A model generated the notes under the pieces. The model made no database searches. It was not told where the DNA came from and saw nothing but the letters and a program-made list of their open reading frames with translations. Positions 1 to 9,847 of a stretch of 18,819 bases of DNA are shown here, piece by piece (position 1 is the first letter of the stretch; each line of letters starts with the position of its first letter). Source of the DNA: Synura sp. LO234KE. Its lineage: Eukaryota; Sar; Synurophyceae; Synurales; Mallomonadaceae. Location of the stretch: assembly GCA_015143735.1 (NCBI GenBank), contig VKHC01000107.1, positions 1 through 18,819 on the forward strand. Reading direction: 5' to 3'. The translations under genes were made by a program, and so were the position numbers.

Positions 1-1361
1 GAGGGGTGGTCCTGTCAGGCTACGGGGAGTCCTTCCTGGACCCGTTGTACCACACACGTCTGGACAACGGCAGCCACGTCTCACTGGCGGATGTAATCAG
101 GTGAGGACAAGAAGACTGGAGCGCACTTCACTTCTTCACCTCCCCTGTTTCCCTCCTCGCTCGTGCTTCTCTGTCCCTCCTGCACGCTTGTCCTTGCAGT
201 GCGGCCTCCTTAACCGCCTCCTCGGTATACGCCCTGTGCACCGCTGACGCTGCATCCGGCGCCCCGGCTGTAAACGCCTCCCTGATCCAGGCCCTCCTCA
301 ACTGTCTGACAGAAGATTGGGCGTGTCCGGAGTTCGAAGCCTACCAAGCCTCCGAGCGCAAAGAAATACAAAGGAATGCTGGTCTCGGAGGACTGGACTT
401 TGGGGTGGGGGCCTCTCCTCCTAATTACTACACGGGCGTGCTAACGGCTAGTGGGGCCGGTGGCGGGCAACCCGTGGTCAATCACAACGGGGTGCTGTAT
501 GGCAGGTGATGCTGAGCAATGCCGGAGGATGTTTGTAAGTTTAGAACTGTGTGCTTTGGTAATCTAGTTAAGTGAATAAATTCAGCTGTTGAGGTGCGTG
601 ACGTTTGTTTTCCTCCTATTTAAGTTCTGTCCATCGCCTCTCTTTTCTGCCTCTGTTCAGGTTTGAAGGAAAATGGAGGGCTGAGAAGAGTCGAGCATTC
701 GCCGTACCAAACGCGCTCGTCGGCTTCCTCCGCGCCTTTCTGGCTCACCACCTGGGCGATCGCGGGGATAATCCCCAGTCCTGTGACTGGAGCCGTGGAC
801 ATGGGGTGTCCGGGACTTCATCCTCGAGCGGTTGCGGGTTCTGCTCGGTCTTGTCGAACACGAATGTGACGATGGAGTGTATCCGTGATACATGCGTATG
901 CCCCTCCGCCTTCTACCACGTCGCGCTGGATCCAGGTAAACCGTGCAAGCGGACGCCTGCATTTTTATCCCACCTTACTATGTGCCCCTATTCAAAGAAA
1001 ACCGTTCTGTTTCTTCCTCCTTAAATATATATCTTCCTTGTTTGACCCCACCCAAACGCCCTCTCTCCGCAGGTATTGAAGCGGACGTGACCCCGAGTAC
1101 CTTCACTGTAGTAAATACCTCCACCCCTTCCTACACGGAGCCGTATTGGTCGGACCTCCAGCTGTCCGTCTACAGCTCGTGCTCTAAGTCCGTGACATGG
1201 CTCGCGGTCATCACTGGAGCAATCGTGGCAACGACGAGGTATGTAACCGCCAATCTGTCCTTCGCGCCTCGTCACTTATGGTCCACAACTGCTTTTTTCC
1301 ACGTAGTGCTGTGGGCTCCTTCTATGCGCATCAGTGGCTGGATTTCGCTCATCTCTTGTAG
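1..1361 (+). CDS. Nicastrin, C-terminal part (five 3' exons; 5' end outside window)
   Basis: Nicastrin is the large glycosylated subunit of gamma-secretase, the intramembrane aspartyl protease; its ectodomain helps gate substrates. Exons I read: 1-100, 200-505, 661-935, 1073-1238 and 1307-1361, stop TAG at 1359-1361, giving 299 visible residues (first full codon at base 3). All four introns (99, 155, 137 and 68 nt) are GT-AG, in phases 2, 2, 1 and 2. Recognition rests on the start GVVLSGYGESF, the PNYYTGVL segment, a Cys-rich stretch with CIRDTCVCPSAFY, then PSYTEPYWSDLQLSVYSS followed by one hydrophobic segment (about WLAVITGAIVATTSAVGSFY) and a short tail ending LDFAHLL. The order of these elements, especially the Trp-containing segment just before a terminal membrane span, matches nicastrins of plants and animals as I recall them. 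Four N-glycosylation sequons (NGS, NAS, NVT, NTS) fit a lumenal ectodomain. The peptidase-like N-terminal lobe lies outside the window. Family identity is fairly sure; splice sites are read by eye. Confidence 0.85.
101..199 (+). other. Intron in nicastrin gene (phase 2)
   Basis: GTGAGG donor and pyrimidine-rich TTGCAG acceptor. Removing it keeps the frame from ...LADVI through an AG|T serine codon into AASLTASSVYALC. It contains in-frame stops, so it must be removed. Confidence 0.85.
506..660 (+). other. Intron in nicastrin gene (phase 2)
   Basis: GTGATG donor and a pyrimidine-rich tract ending GTTCAG. It joins ...NGVLYG to an arginine codon split AG|G and then FEGKWRAEKSRAF. Confidence 0.8.
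936..1072 (+). other. Intron in nicastrin gene (phase 1)
   Basis: GTAAAC donor and CCGCAG acceptor after a CT-rich tract. It joins ...FYHVALDP to a split glycine codon G|GT and then IEADVTPSTF. Confidence 0.8.
1239..1306 (+). other. Short intron in nicastrin gene, inside the membrane-span coding region (phase 2)
   Basis: GTATGT donor and ACGTAG acceptor preceded by a T-rich tract; at 68 nt the shortest intron seen here. It interrupts the terminal hydrophobic segment: AIVATT | S AVGSFYAHQW. Without splicing, the frame instead runs on to a stop near 1386 and loses the hydrophobic character, which supports removal. Confidence 0.75.
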
Positions 1362-1969
1362 TAATCATTCAGGAGCGCGTAATTAGCTAACGGCTGATCT
1401 GCCTCCTTAATTTGATTTTAGATTTTTAGATCCGACCGAAACTTTTATTTCTAATAATAAAAAATCTTCCGCGCCAGTTCTATTCTCAATTTGCTGCGAC
1501 CTCTATTCCTGATGAGGTCCTCGGTTACCCCAGACGATCTTAACCCGGGGGTCTCAATCGGTCCAGACCATGCGATGCTTTTGTGGCCAGCAGGGTACAA
1601 CAAAATTGTCACGAAATAATTACTAATCCGGGATGCCACCGTTCTTACTAGGTACTAGGGAACGCGTGCACGCTCAGTCAACGGTGTTCCAAAGAATGGT
1701 GGCAGCATGATGGATAAAGAAGGGGGGGAGGCGCCGACTACCCAGAAGCGCATAATAACGTGAGAGGGGTCTGCACGAGGATCATAGAAATAGAAGGTCT
1801 CTGAGAAAAGCATGAGACTTGTCGCACATTTACGGCACTAGACTCATCACGACCATATGCAGCAATTGGGAAGAAACGCATAAGCGACCAAGTAGTGCGA
1901 GACCGCTGTGGCAGTGAAATGGAGAGGAAAAGCTTGAAATTGAAATGCTACTTAAAGCCTCAACCTGAG
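1362..1969. other. Intergenic stretch downstream of nicastrin
   Basis: About 600 bases holding the probable nicastrin 3' UTR, then mixed-composition DNA. A 62-codon minus-strand frame (1451-1639) rich in Arg and Ser is open but unrecognised and too short to support. I see no RNA gene or repeat here. Confidence 0.5.
1456..1461 (+). terminator. Candidate polyadenylation signal for the nicastrin gene
   Basis: AATAAA inside an A-rich run about 95 nt after the nicastrin stop codon. The spacing is reasonable for a short 3' UTR, but the hexamer also occurs by chance in AT-rich DNA and this organism's signal is unknown. Confidence 0.35.
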
Positions 1970-2224
1970 CTAGGAACGACCACAAGAAACCCAGGCACCA
2001 CTGGGATACGGGTTCTCCGCTAGTATCACCGAGCTCTGCGGGATTGTTAGGGGCGGGTTCGCCACTGCCGCAGAATCCGCCCGCTGGCGGGTAGCAGCAT
2101 GCACCTGCTGTTGCTGATAGTAGCGCTGGAGTGCTTGCTGTTTTATTCTCCCATTCACTTCCTGCATATATCGACTTATCAGAGGGGGGCCGGCGTGTAT
2201 CACATCTCCACCCTTAGGATCCAT
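1970..2224 (-). CDS. Possible small Gln-rich protein or 5' exon, unrecognised
   Basis: I do not recognise this 84-residue frame. It starts at an ATG (MDPKGGDVIHAG), carries a Gln/Arg/Tyr-rich segment around residues 26-42 (KQQALQRYYQQQQVHAATRQ), a proline-containing middle, and ends AWVSCGRS. It is visibly richer in G+C than the DNA on either side, and the amino acid mix is not the Lys/Asn/Phe/Ile bias expected from random AT-rich DNA, which is why I keep it. It could be a first exon: GT dinucleotides lie near its 3' end (within GGTTTCTTGTGGTCG) and no downstream exon was identified. It could also be chance, since frames of this length are expected at random in a window this size. Confidence 0.3.
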   Translation of the reverse strand: MDPKGGDVIHAGPPLISRYMQEVNGRIKQQALQRYYQQQQVHAATRQRADSAAVANPPLTIPQSSVILAENPYPSGAWVSCGRS

Positions 2225-2491
2225 CCGTGATCAAAAGGTATCTTTTAGTACGCAGAACTTACTTCTATCATTTTGTACTAACATGTTACTGATGCACCTG
2301 GTGGGGTATCTCCTCTGGCAGGAGATCTAAGCTGAAATTAACAGCGGTATGCAGGAAGGTTTGTACATTTTGTTGGGAATAATGTGGGAGTGCACATTGG
2401 GTGAGCTATAGACTATCTTGCGTTGCAGGCGGATAGAGTACATAAGTTTGTAGAGGATTCAAATAAAATTTGTAATTAGCGTTGATCTATA

Positions 2492-2762
2492 ATTGGGTGC
2501 GCCAAGACTTGATCACATGATATTGTACATCCTACACCAACACTTCTTATATTCATAAAGTTTTGCAGGAAGGAGCTTGGCACAAAAATACATATATTAT
2601 TGGGTGCGCCGAATCTTGACCAAGTGATATTTCAAATTCTACACCAATTATCCTTATATTCTGAGTTTTAAAGGCGAGAGCTTGGCACAAAAATTAAAAA
2701 TAGGATATATATTTAATTTTTGAGCTAACCTATATAAATATATTCAATTTTTGTGCCAAGCT
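2492..2762. repeat. Repeat cluster: diverged ~107-bp tandem unit plus an inverted copy of its end
   Basis: The 12-mer ATTGGGTGCGCC occurs at 2492-2503 and again at 2599-2610, 107 bp apart. Each copy is followed by similar text (CTTGA-C-A-TGATAT, CTACACCAA, CTTATATTC, GTTTT) and ends in AGCTTGGCACAAAAAT (2574-2589 and 2679-2694). Beyond the second copy, the end motif recurs inverted: AGCTTGGCACAAAAATT at 2679-2695 pairs perfectly with 2746-2762, 17 bp, closing an 84-nt foldback. Inside that, 2689-2698 and 2712-2721 form a further 10-bp inverted repeat. The unit start (GGTGCGCCAAGACT) resembles the reverse complement of the unit end (GTGCCAAGCT), so each unit has rough inverted termini. This suggests remnants of a small non-autonomous foldback or MITE-like element; no transposase is present. 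Confidence 0.75.
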
Positions 2763-3058
2763 ATGAATACATATCTGTTTGGAAATATTTTATTTGAAAT
2801 GAACAGTTGGCAAAATTCGCATTTGAGTCCTCAGCTTAGTCGACGAGTCGTCATAAGACCTGGAAATTATAATTGACTTGCATCAGTAGTTGATTAATGT
2901 CATCACTACGGGGTTCGCTCATCCATTAACCTATCTACTCCATTAAAGAACCCGAAATAGGGGATGAGTTAGAGTACTGACGAGATGCACAGTCGATCTT
3001 CCAGCTTTTGAGCTCAATTGGTTATATTATTTATTTTACACTTTATCTTAATTTCTTT
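2763..3058. other. AT-rich spacer, nothing recognised
   Basis: About 300 bases between the repeat cluster and the next open frame. Short runs of A/T, no frame of note, no repeat to neighbouring DNA found by eye. Confidence 0.4.
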
Positions 3059-3457
3059 TCAATATATATAAGGGGCGAGGTTGATGTAGGATTTACAATA
3101 TGACGTGGTCGAGTTTCGGCACACCCTAATAACAAATTTTACTTGAATCCGCTCCAGCGTATGTACTCTTCCTGCTGCAACAGGCGCCAGTTCCTTGATG
3201 TCCGGAAGCGCTTGCTGTGCTCCACGGTTCCGTATCGTCTGGAGCTGATGTGGCGGCTTATAATTTTGTCCCGAACAGGGCTGACAACAGTATTCCAAAC
3301 TCACGATGAGATTGCAATCCGTCAGCGAGATATCCCAACCAGCCTCGACAACAAAGTTAGGTGCTCGGGGGGCAGTGAGGGATAAGAATTCCTTTTCCGA
3401 AAATATTTGGGTATGATATTCCGACGGTGTTTGACGCAGGAGGGCCTTGTGGTACAC
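3059..3457 (-). other. Open frame without an ATG; possible internal exon or gene relic
   Basis: A stop-free stretch of over 130 codons on the minus strand. No in-frame ATG begins it: the first candidate start is GTG, and the frame is open upstream to a TGA near position 3483. The 5' part (reading LPVYHKALLRQTPSEYH) has mostly G/C in third codon positions, unlike the surrounding DNA, and a CCQPC motif lies mid-frame. The last ~20 codons turn AT-rich and look non-coding. I cannot assign a family. It may be an exon of an unrecognised gene, a decayed copy of one, or chance; the complementary strand is also open over 80 codons, which weakens the case. Confidence 0.2.
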
Positions 3458-6400
3458 CGGCAGATTTATTTCATTCGATGAAACTCATGGCAGTATCCCT
3501 TTCTGATGGCACAATATAAAAAAATAGTCAGCATAACCAACTACCCTGCACGTATTGATCTGTCCGAGGTGTTTCTATGGCTTTGGATGAATGTTGAGCT
3601 AGAGGGAATAGTTTCTACAAGCGCTTCCATGTGCGCAGGACGCATTCCAAAAGTGGCTTATCTTGTTCAAAGATATTCTCTGTGATTTAGTGCGGTGTCG
3701 CTTGTGCTTTTGACGGATTAGATAACGTTGACCTAGAGGACTTTAGGCGAAATCTGCGGCAAAACTACTCGGAAGCCGAGTAGTAAAACACTAGGATATT
3801 TTTGGTACCTTGATACAGCACAACATTTTAAAGCTCTGTCAATATATGGAAACTAGACAATCGTTTTCAAAACCCAACTAATTTTAACGTTGCACGAATT
3901 GACGAATTACGATTTATCTGCAGATGGGTTTTGTTATGGTACAGCGACATCAAACACGTTTCTAAATATATTACCCTTACACGTGGTGAACAACTTGCAG
4001 TTAATTCTGGAACAAACGGGGTCAAGAGAATTCCACAACTGAGTTGCTCCCGAGAACAATTTTGAAAGCCCCATTGCACCGAGTGGGAGCAAGAAGTGAG
4101 GGCCCGGATCCACTGCATTTGGGCTTGCAAGTCCTCTCCCAATTAAATAGTAGTATCAATAACATCTACTGCCTCCAACAGCAGCGAGCAAAGTAATAGA
4201 ACTACAAACCACACATAAAAAGCGAGACGAAACAAGCAAATGATCAGGCATGATCCGCCAGTCAGTCGTAGAGCGCCAACATCAATAGCGAGGCCTGATG
4301 GTTTCCAATAGGTAGAAAGCCGTGAATTTGACGGCGAGGAGGCTTGAAGCGGGCGACCGCTCCCAACGACACCAAGGTAAAAGTACAGGTACCAGTATGT
4401 GAACAACCACCAGCACTACCAGGCAAGAGCGTCTTTGGAAGAAAGCAGCAGCAAGAGGCAACTGCACTGCGCGTGCTCTCCCGGCAATCAGTGCACACAA
4501 AACCGTGCACATCGTCCGTGCTGGATTATCTTCGGTACCGAAAGTATCCTTTACTGGTGCCAATCATCCATGATTCGATAGTACTCCGTAATTATCCTTA
4601 TAAGATTTTGTTATACCCAGTGATTATCTACATGGCACAAATAATAAAAATCTCGGTGCCGAGTGATTTGCAAGGTTTTGCCAAACAGCGTTGGGTTCAA
4701 AGCTAGCGGAGTGAAAAATACCACAATTTTCGCTGAAATCCCAGTAGCCACTTCTCGTGCCCTCTGCTAAAATATGGTCACAGTCGCAACGACTGCGTCA
4801 TACAGAATACCAAAACCCCTCGAAGCCTGATGCCTGATTGATTGAATGTACGAAGCGGTCCGCTCGTGGAAAATTATGCAGAATCCAAAGATATTGAAAA
4901 GTCCAGTTCTCGGCATACTTTGGCAGATTGGAAAGAAGAGATCGAAAATGGGCTGAAGAGCTACCGCGGAGAAATAGACACCAGCCGTTGACGTAAGCTG
5001 CAGGAGTACTGCAGTCCCAGAGTTCTCCAGAAGGACCAAGAGACAAACACAAACCTCAAGTAAAAATTCTTCCGATGTGAGTACATTAGGAAAATGAGAG
5101 TGCCCGTGGTCAGACGAAAAGCGAATAAGATATTACATAGTTAAGCGCCGGGCGCGCAAATAGCACGATGGAAAGAATGGTATTGTCGGGATCACTGATG
5201 AAAAGACAACCCCACTGAGATACTAAGAACCAGCTGACAAAGTCCTAGATAAAACGATTATGAAACCAAGTGGGCAGGTTTAAAGTGAGCGAATCGTAGA
5301 TATTCAAGAGCGGCGAGGCTGAAGCGATCAAAGTGCACCGCCGTAGGAGGGCTCGAACTGGAGAACACAAGAATTTTTCTAATACACCTCTTTAGGGAAA
5401 ACGTGGGATTGGACTCGGAGAGAATCGGCTAGCGCCCAAGAACAGGCCCTAACTGATCTAGCTGAATTGCAAGGTATCTACAGAGCTTCTCAGGGAGCGA
5501 TGTATTGGCGACGACGCTCTCTTGCTTCAATAGTTTTTGCAAGCGTGTACTAGGATGCAAGGGAAGTGTCTGTTGTGCAAGAGTTGAGGGAAGACGAGCC
5601 GTTTTTGTTCGAGTATATCGAAGTATTTGTCGAAATCTGTCGTACTGGGAGGGTCTATTCGAACGAAGACAAACAACCAGAATCTGATTATAAATGTCGA
5701 CAGTTGTTCTGCACATTAAGCGCATGTAGTGCACAAATATCAGGGGATATCACTTGCGGTGGCGCGGCAAGCGTGACTCGGGTCAGGTATCGTCCAATAT
5801 ATCGATTTTTGAAGAGTTTTGTTTTTATCTCGTTATGGATTAAGCTGGGAGCGGAGGAACGTCGCCAAAATATTATTATTAAAGTAATTTTTTCTATTGG
5901 CAGAAGATTCGAGCTCGGGATCGTGCAGATATGAGGTTGAACTTGAAAAACTGCAGCCATGAAGATTTGAAGCTTCTGATATCCGAGTCGTAAATGTCGG
6001 CCTTAAGCAAATAAATTCAAGAGCTTGTAGACAGAATTTGATCGAACCTGCTTAGCGATGAAATAGTAGAAAGATTATCGTCCTCTGATCTCGCGAAGGT
6101 GGCACTATTTCCCGCGCTTATCGCATTAGGACATTATTGAATAAGCAAATTCTTACACAACCAATCACCCTGGCCTTTCTCTGGGCTTTGTAGAGGGCAC
6201 GGAAAATTGCTTTATTGAGATCAAGATTTTCACCCGCTGAATTTGCATTTCAGGTATATTTTCAACAAGTCCTTGCTCGTAGAAGTATAGCAATCCAGTT
6301 GCCCCCGATGATGCATGAACTCAATATATGTGATGAAGAAAATCTGTGCTTCTATGAAGAGTTCCTAATTGAAATGGCTTTTGAATCCAAGATAAAGCGA

Positions 6401-8093
6401 ATTATTAAAAGCTCGAGTTTGTTTCAGGGATTGCTTACCAGAATTAAATCATCCGGGAACAACATCTTTCAAAGGTTAATTTATTTCTTTCCCCAACTCG
6501 GCCACCAAACAAGCATTCATCTCACATTAACACATCCTGTCTGCGATTCAAGAAGCACAGAAGCAGCATAAAAGTTTTGCCCTCAAAAATTGCTGAATAT
6601 TGAACTTTCTTCAGGTAGGGATACGATACTTACTCCCTGGCCTATCCACACTTATTCAGCCTGTAGGGAATGATAAGCGTTGGGATTTAGTTTAAATTTT
6701 TGCGAGAGCATTCCTAGTTACGATAGTGCTCCTGTATTTCCCTGTATCAAGGGAACCTCATTGGTCTATCACCCCACGCACTTCCACCACTGATGACTCA
6801 GTTACCACTTATAAAGGCGCCCTTCTGGCCCAGAATGGAAGTTCTAAGCCTGAGGATCTCACTCCGCGCTCGATTGCGTCCCAATCAACTGGAGGGGCCC
6901 TTTCTTTTCCTGGATCCTCTCTGATTGCTATCAAAGCTGGAGTACTGGCATTATTTGGTGGAGGGAGATAATTATATCGCCCTAGATTCATTACGGAATT
7001 CATGAAATCCCTTGATCTTTTGTAAAAATGCGTTTCTTAATTTTCCATGTCTCTCTGCTAGTATGCTTTCCCTCAACCGAGTTATACTTTTTTCTATTCT
7101 GGTTGGAGACAATGGTGTTGCGTTTTAATATAGGCACTTCAAGTGCAGTCACTTAACTAATATCATTGTGCTGAAGGTTGCCCCCCCCAGACCAACCAAG
7201 TATACGATTGTGTCTGAAAGTTAAATCTCAGTAGCAGAGCCCACACGAAGCTTGGTTTAGTACCTTTCGTTTCACGGCAAGTGCGTTCAAACCCGGCTGC
7301 GCTGGAACCTTTCAAAGCACTTGATTCAAATTTTTCCCAGTGCATATGCTGTAAGTATGACGATATCACTCAGTTTCCAAAAGTAGCTCAATTGAAAATT
7401 TCAGGACCAGGATAGAATCATCAACCAGACCATGCTCTATAATATATGCCAGAGTGCATGTGTGTAGAACTCACGATGTTGAATACGGAATATCCTCGGC
7501 GTAGGGCTTTGACTCGTTATCAGTCAGTTGAGTTTGGCCTCAACCTGAAGTTGATAATCACCAGACTCTAATTTTTTAGAAACAACTCCTGAGTTCCGTA
7601 ACTGGCGCGAAGTACAGTCCACTAGAGGTATTGTTACAAGTTAATTAATCGCCGCAATCAGTCGTTAAAGGCGGATAAGATTACTTAAGAAAACATACCG
7701 TATCCAAAACGTGCAGGTAATCAGACGTGATAAGCGTAAGCGTTGGAGTTTATAATTAGCGTGGAGGGGCGTGGATCTCATTTAAAATTCTCACCAGAAG
7801 TTACCTGTTGCAGAGCCAAGGCAGCAGCGGAGATTTCAGTTTATGTTGGAAATATGATGTAGTTCTTTCACGATCCCTTTTTGTTTATTATTGTGACAGC
7901 TATTCATTATCTATTATCTTCTGAATTACTAAACTTAATAATGCGATGATAGCTGTATACTTGGATAAATTAAATTCGAACACCGAAATGTGTAATATGC
8001 CGCGTTACGATTATTCTCAGCTCAATTATTCACGTTTCTATTTCTGTCAAAAGTAATTATCAATAATCACTTTCTTGTAGGTTGTGTTCTGAC
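3458..8093. other. Gene-poor region with scattered short open frames
   Basis: About 4.6 kb with no frame I can support as a gene. Open stretches of 80-120 codons occur on both strands at 3867-4706, 4767-5052, 5429-5960 and 6215-6571, mostly without an ATG start and overlapping one another. At roughly 40% G+C, several such stretches are expected by chance in a window this size. The one at 6215-6571 has a TTTCAG acceptor-like site at 6248-6253 followed by a plausible helical stretch (FYEEFLIEMAFESKIKRII), but no partner exon was found. Small structures include a 9-bp palindrome with 3-nt loop (3764-3784) and a run of eight C at 7181-7188. Confidence 0.5.
3764..3784. repeat. Short perfect hairpin, 9-bp stem and 3-nt loop
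   Basis: ACTACTCGG, spacer AAG, CCGAGTAGT. The stem is perfect and the flanks are A/T-rich. No function is evident; at this size it may be chance. Confidence 0.5.
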
Positions 8094-8123
8094 TTGTGTA
8101 GAGCTGAATTGTGTAGAGCTGAA
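8094..8123. repeat. Two perfect tandem copies of a 15-bp unit
   Basis: TTGTGTAGAGCTGAA occurs at 8094-8108 and immediately again at 8109-8123 without a mismatch. A simple tandem duplication, probably replication slippage, in non-coding DNA. Confidence 0.85.
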
Positions 8124-8517
8124 TCACCGGCTTTAGATAGAGGCTCGTCAAATCCCAGGAGTACAGACTTTAGAGTGTCGAAAAGGCATAGAATCTGAAT
8201 ACTACTTTATTGACTTCAGTGATGCGATTGCTTGCTATGTGGAAGTTACCTATGATGATATTGCAAGAATTTTCATGAAAGGAGAATACCCCGAATACGA
8301 GAGAAAAGAATCCGATCTATCCAGCGGAATACTCCGAAGAGAGAGACCCTGTTAAAAAACAACCCTTTAGGACTGTAGAGAGATTTACTGCGGGAGCGAG
8401 ATTTGCGAGTGAAAGGAGGATAGATTGGAGCAAAAAAAGCCGAAAGTCTACGCTCTTATCAAGATGCAATTGTCCAGGAAATCACTGGCGAGAGTAATGG
8501 CTCACGACGACTCTAAC

Positions 8518-8679
8518 AAGGCTGGCAAAGAAAGAGACCCCAGAATGTTGCGGGATAATGTAAGAGCAACACCTCTACTGAACCAACGCGACAAGGACAA
8601 AGACGCGGAGTTGATTCAGTAGAGGTGTTGCTATAACATTATCCCGCAACATCCTGGGGTCTCTTTCTTTATCAGCCTT
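8518..8679. repeat. Long near-perfect inverted repeat: 69-nt arms, 24-nt loop
   Basis: The left arm (8518-8586) and right arm (8611-8679) are reverse complements over 69 nt with six differences by my count; at least one becomes a G-U pair in RNA. Perfect blocks include AAAGAAAGAGACCCCAG, ATGTTGCGGGATAATGT and AGCAACACCTCTACTGAA. The 24-nt loop (8587-8610) has its own CGCG...CGCG pairing. Pairing weakens abruptly outside the arms, though GACGA on both sides may extend it across a bulge. Transcribed from either strand this would fold into one stable stem of roughly 160 nt, the form expected of a microRNA-like or siRNA hairpin precursor, a foldback element, or a recent inverted duplication. A non-ATG frame (8425-8622) crossing the left arm has no support as a gene. 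Confidence 0.9.
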
Positions 8680-9847
8680 AAATTCGTCTTTTTTCACTTC
8701 CAACATACAAGGGACCCCAATAAGCACCTCGCACGGGCTTCATAACAGTTTGTTAACAGGAGTCACCGATCATATCAGAACTTGGAAACGCTCCTATTGA
8801 CGCGATCCGCTGGTACCAGCCAATTCTGTACTCCTCCTATTTAATATGCTAAATATGCTTGATTTTGTTATGTCTATATACATATAACTGCAAATATCGT
8901 TTTGACAGCTAATGTTGGGTTGGTGCAGAAGTGGTTCAGAGGCAAACTAGAAGATAACAGGTTTGCAATATAGATATATATACAACATAGCGTTAAAAGA
9001 TCAAAATTGCGCTTAAACTGCGCAGGTGAACGCTTCAGTGCCGACTGGTACCGCGATACCAACAGCAAGAAGTGTAGATAGAATAGGTGGAAGCCAAGCT
9101 ACAATCTACTAGATAGCGAGAAAAGCGTACACGTGTGGTACTTTTAGACAAATTACGGTAAACCTATAGCTGTCACTTGCATCAGTGGTGACGTAGGATA
9201 TATGCTGTAGGTAGAAGGAAGTACAGAATACAAAATGAACTATGTGTCACACGTTGCAACACCATCGTTAATTGTCTAAACGTTGAAGCGTTTCTCACGG
9301 TTCAAAATGAAGTTATTTAATTCTCTCGAGACCGTACAAACTCGTGACAGCGTCTCAAATTTGAAGCCTCGTTTTAAAGTACCGTATACAGAATTTTCTA
9401 ACTAAGAGTAAATTCCAAGGAACGGTATTCAGTACACTGAAAATGTAAGAACTACATCGGTGCACCTTTTTCCAGCTTAATTAATCCTTTCTATTTAGAT
9501 TTAACACAAAAATATTAACATATTCCAGATTAATCTCTTGCTCTAAGGTGAGCATCTTAAGAAATGCAACCGTCAAACAAATCACCGCCTTTAAGATTTT
9601 GCACAACCACATTCATCTTGTTGCTTCAAAGGCAGCGAACCGAGAAATTAAGCACCCGTATTAGACTAATCTTTACTATGGCAAATTTATTAAGCAACCA
9701 TCTTTCCCTTAATCTTTTCCGTGTGATACTTGGAATGGTCAGTAATGACATAAGCTATAAAACAACCCATCCCTTAAAACTTTCTTGTGTTCATTTATTG
9801 ATATGCTTGCAATTTTTAGAAAAAATGTAACTAGAATTAATTATATC
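8680..9847. other. AT-rich spacer between the hairpin and the next small ORF
   Basis: About 1.2 kb, strongly AT-rich toward 8850-9000 and 9480-9560. An 88-codon plus-strand frame with an ATG (9564-9830) is open but unrecognised, and its sequence is dominated by Leu, Ser and Thr codons typical of non-coding AT-rich DNA. I tested whether it splices to the 9848 ORF; no GT donor before the AG at 9818-9819 restores the frame. Confidence 0.45.

Noticed and set aside
605-1386. Unspliced plus-strand frames of 139 and 147 codons across the nicastrin region, and their minus-strand shadows
   Set aside because: They are exon 3 and exon 4 read through into introns from false starts. The spliced model keeps frame, uses GT-AG at every junction and gives a recognisable protein.
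3867-5052. A cluster of overlapping 80-120 codon frames on both strands, including a Cys-rich and a hydrophobic one
   Set aside because: Several overlap on opposite strands and in different frames, most lack an ATG, and none shows a motif. At about 40% G+C roughly 6% of random codons are stops, so a handful of stop-free stretches over 100 codons are expected in 18.8 kb.
5330-5370. TTCGAGCC-like text on the minus strand resembling a tRNA B box; similar TTCGA/TTCAAA text near 7284 and 331
   Set aside because: The flanking bases do not form a five-pair T stem and no matching anticodon or acceptor stem could be drawn. The one at 331 lies in a nicastrin exon.
5429-5960. Mutually overlapping plus- and minus-strand frames of 90-122 codons
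   Set aside because: Each reads plausibly in places, but they occupy the same bases on opposite strands, the plus frame has no ATG, and nothing distinguishes one as real.
6215-6571. 118-codon plus-strand frame with an acceptor-like TTTCAG upstream
   Set aside because: No ATG and no in-frame donor partner exon found; recorded in the region note but not called as a gene.
7181-7188. Run of eight C
   Set aside because: A simple homopolymer without context; possibly sequencing-prone but not informative.
8425-8622. 65-codon frame across the left arm of the hairpin
   Set aside because: It starts at TTG, and its apparent openness is partly a by-product of the inverted repeat. The hairpin explains the sequence better.
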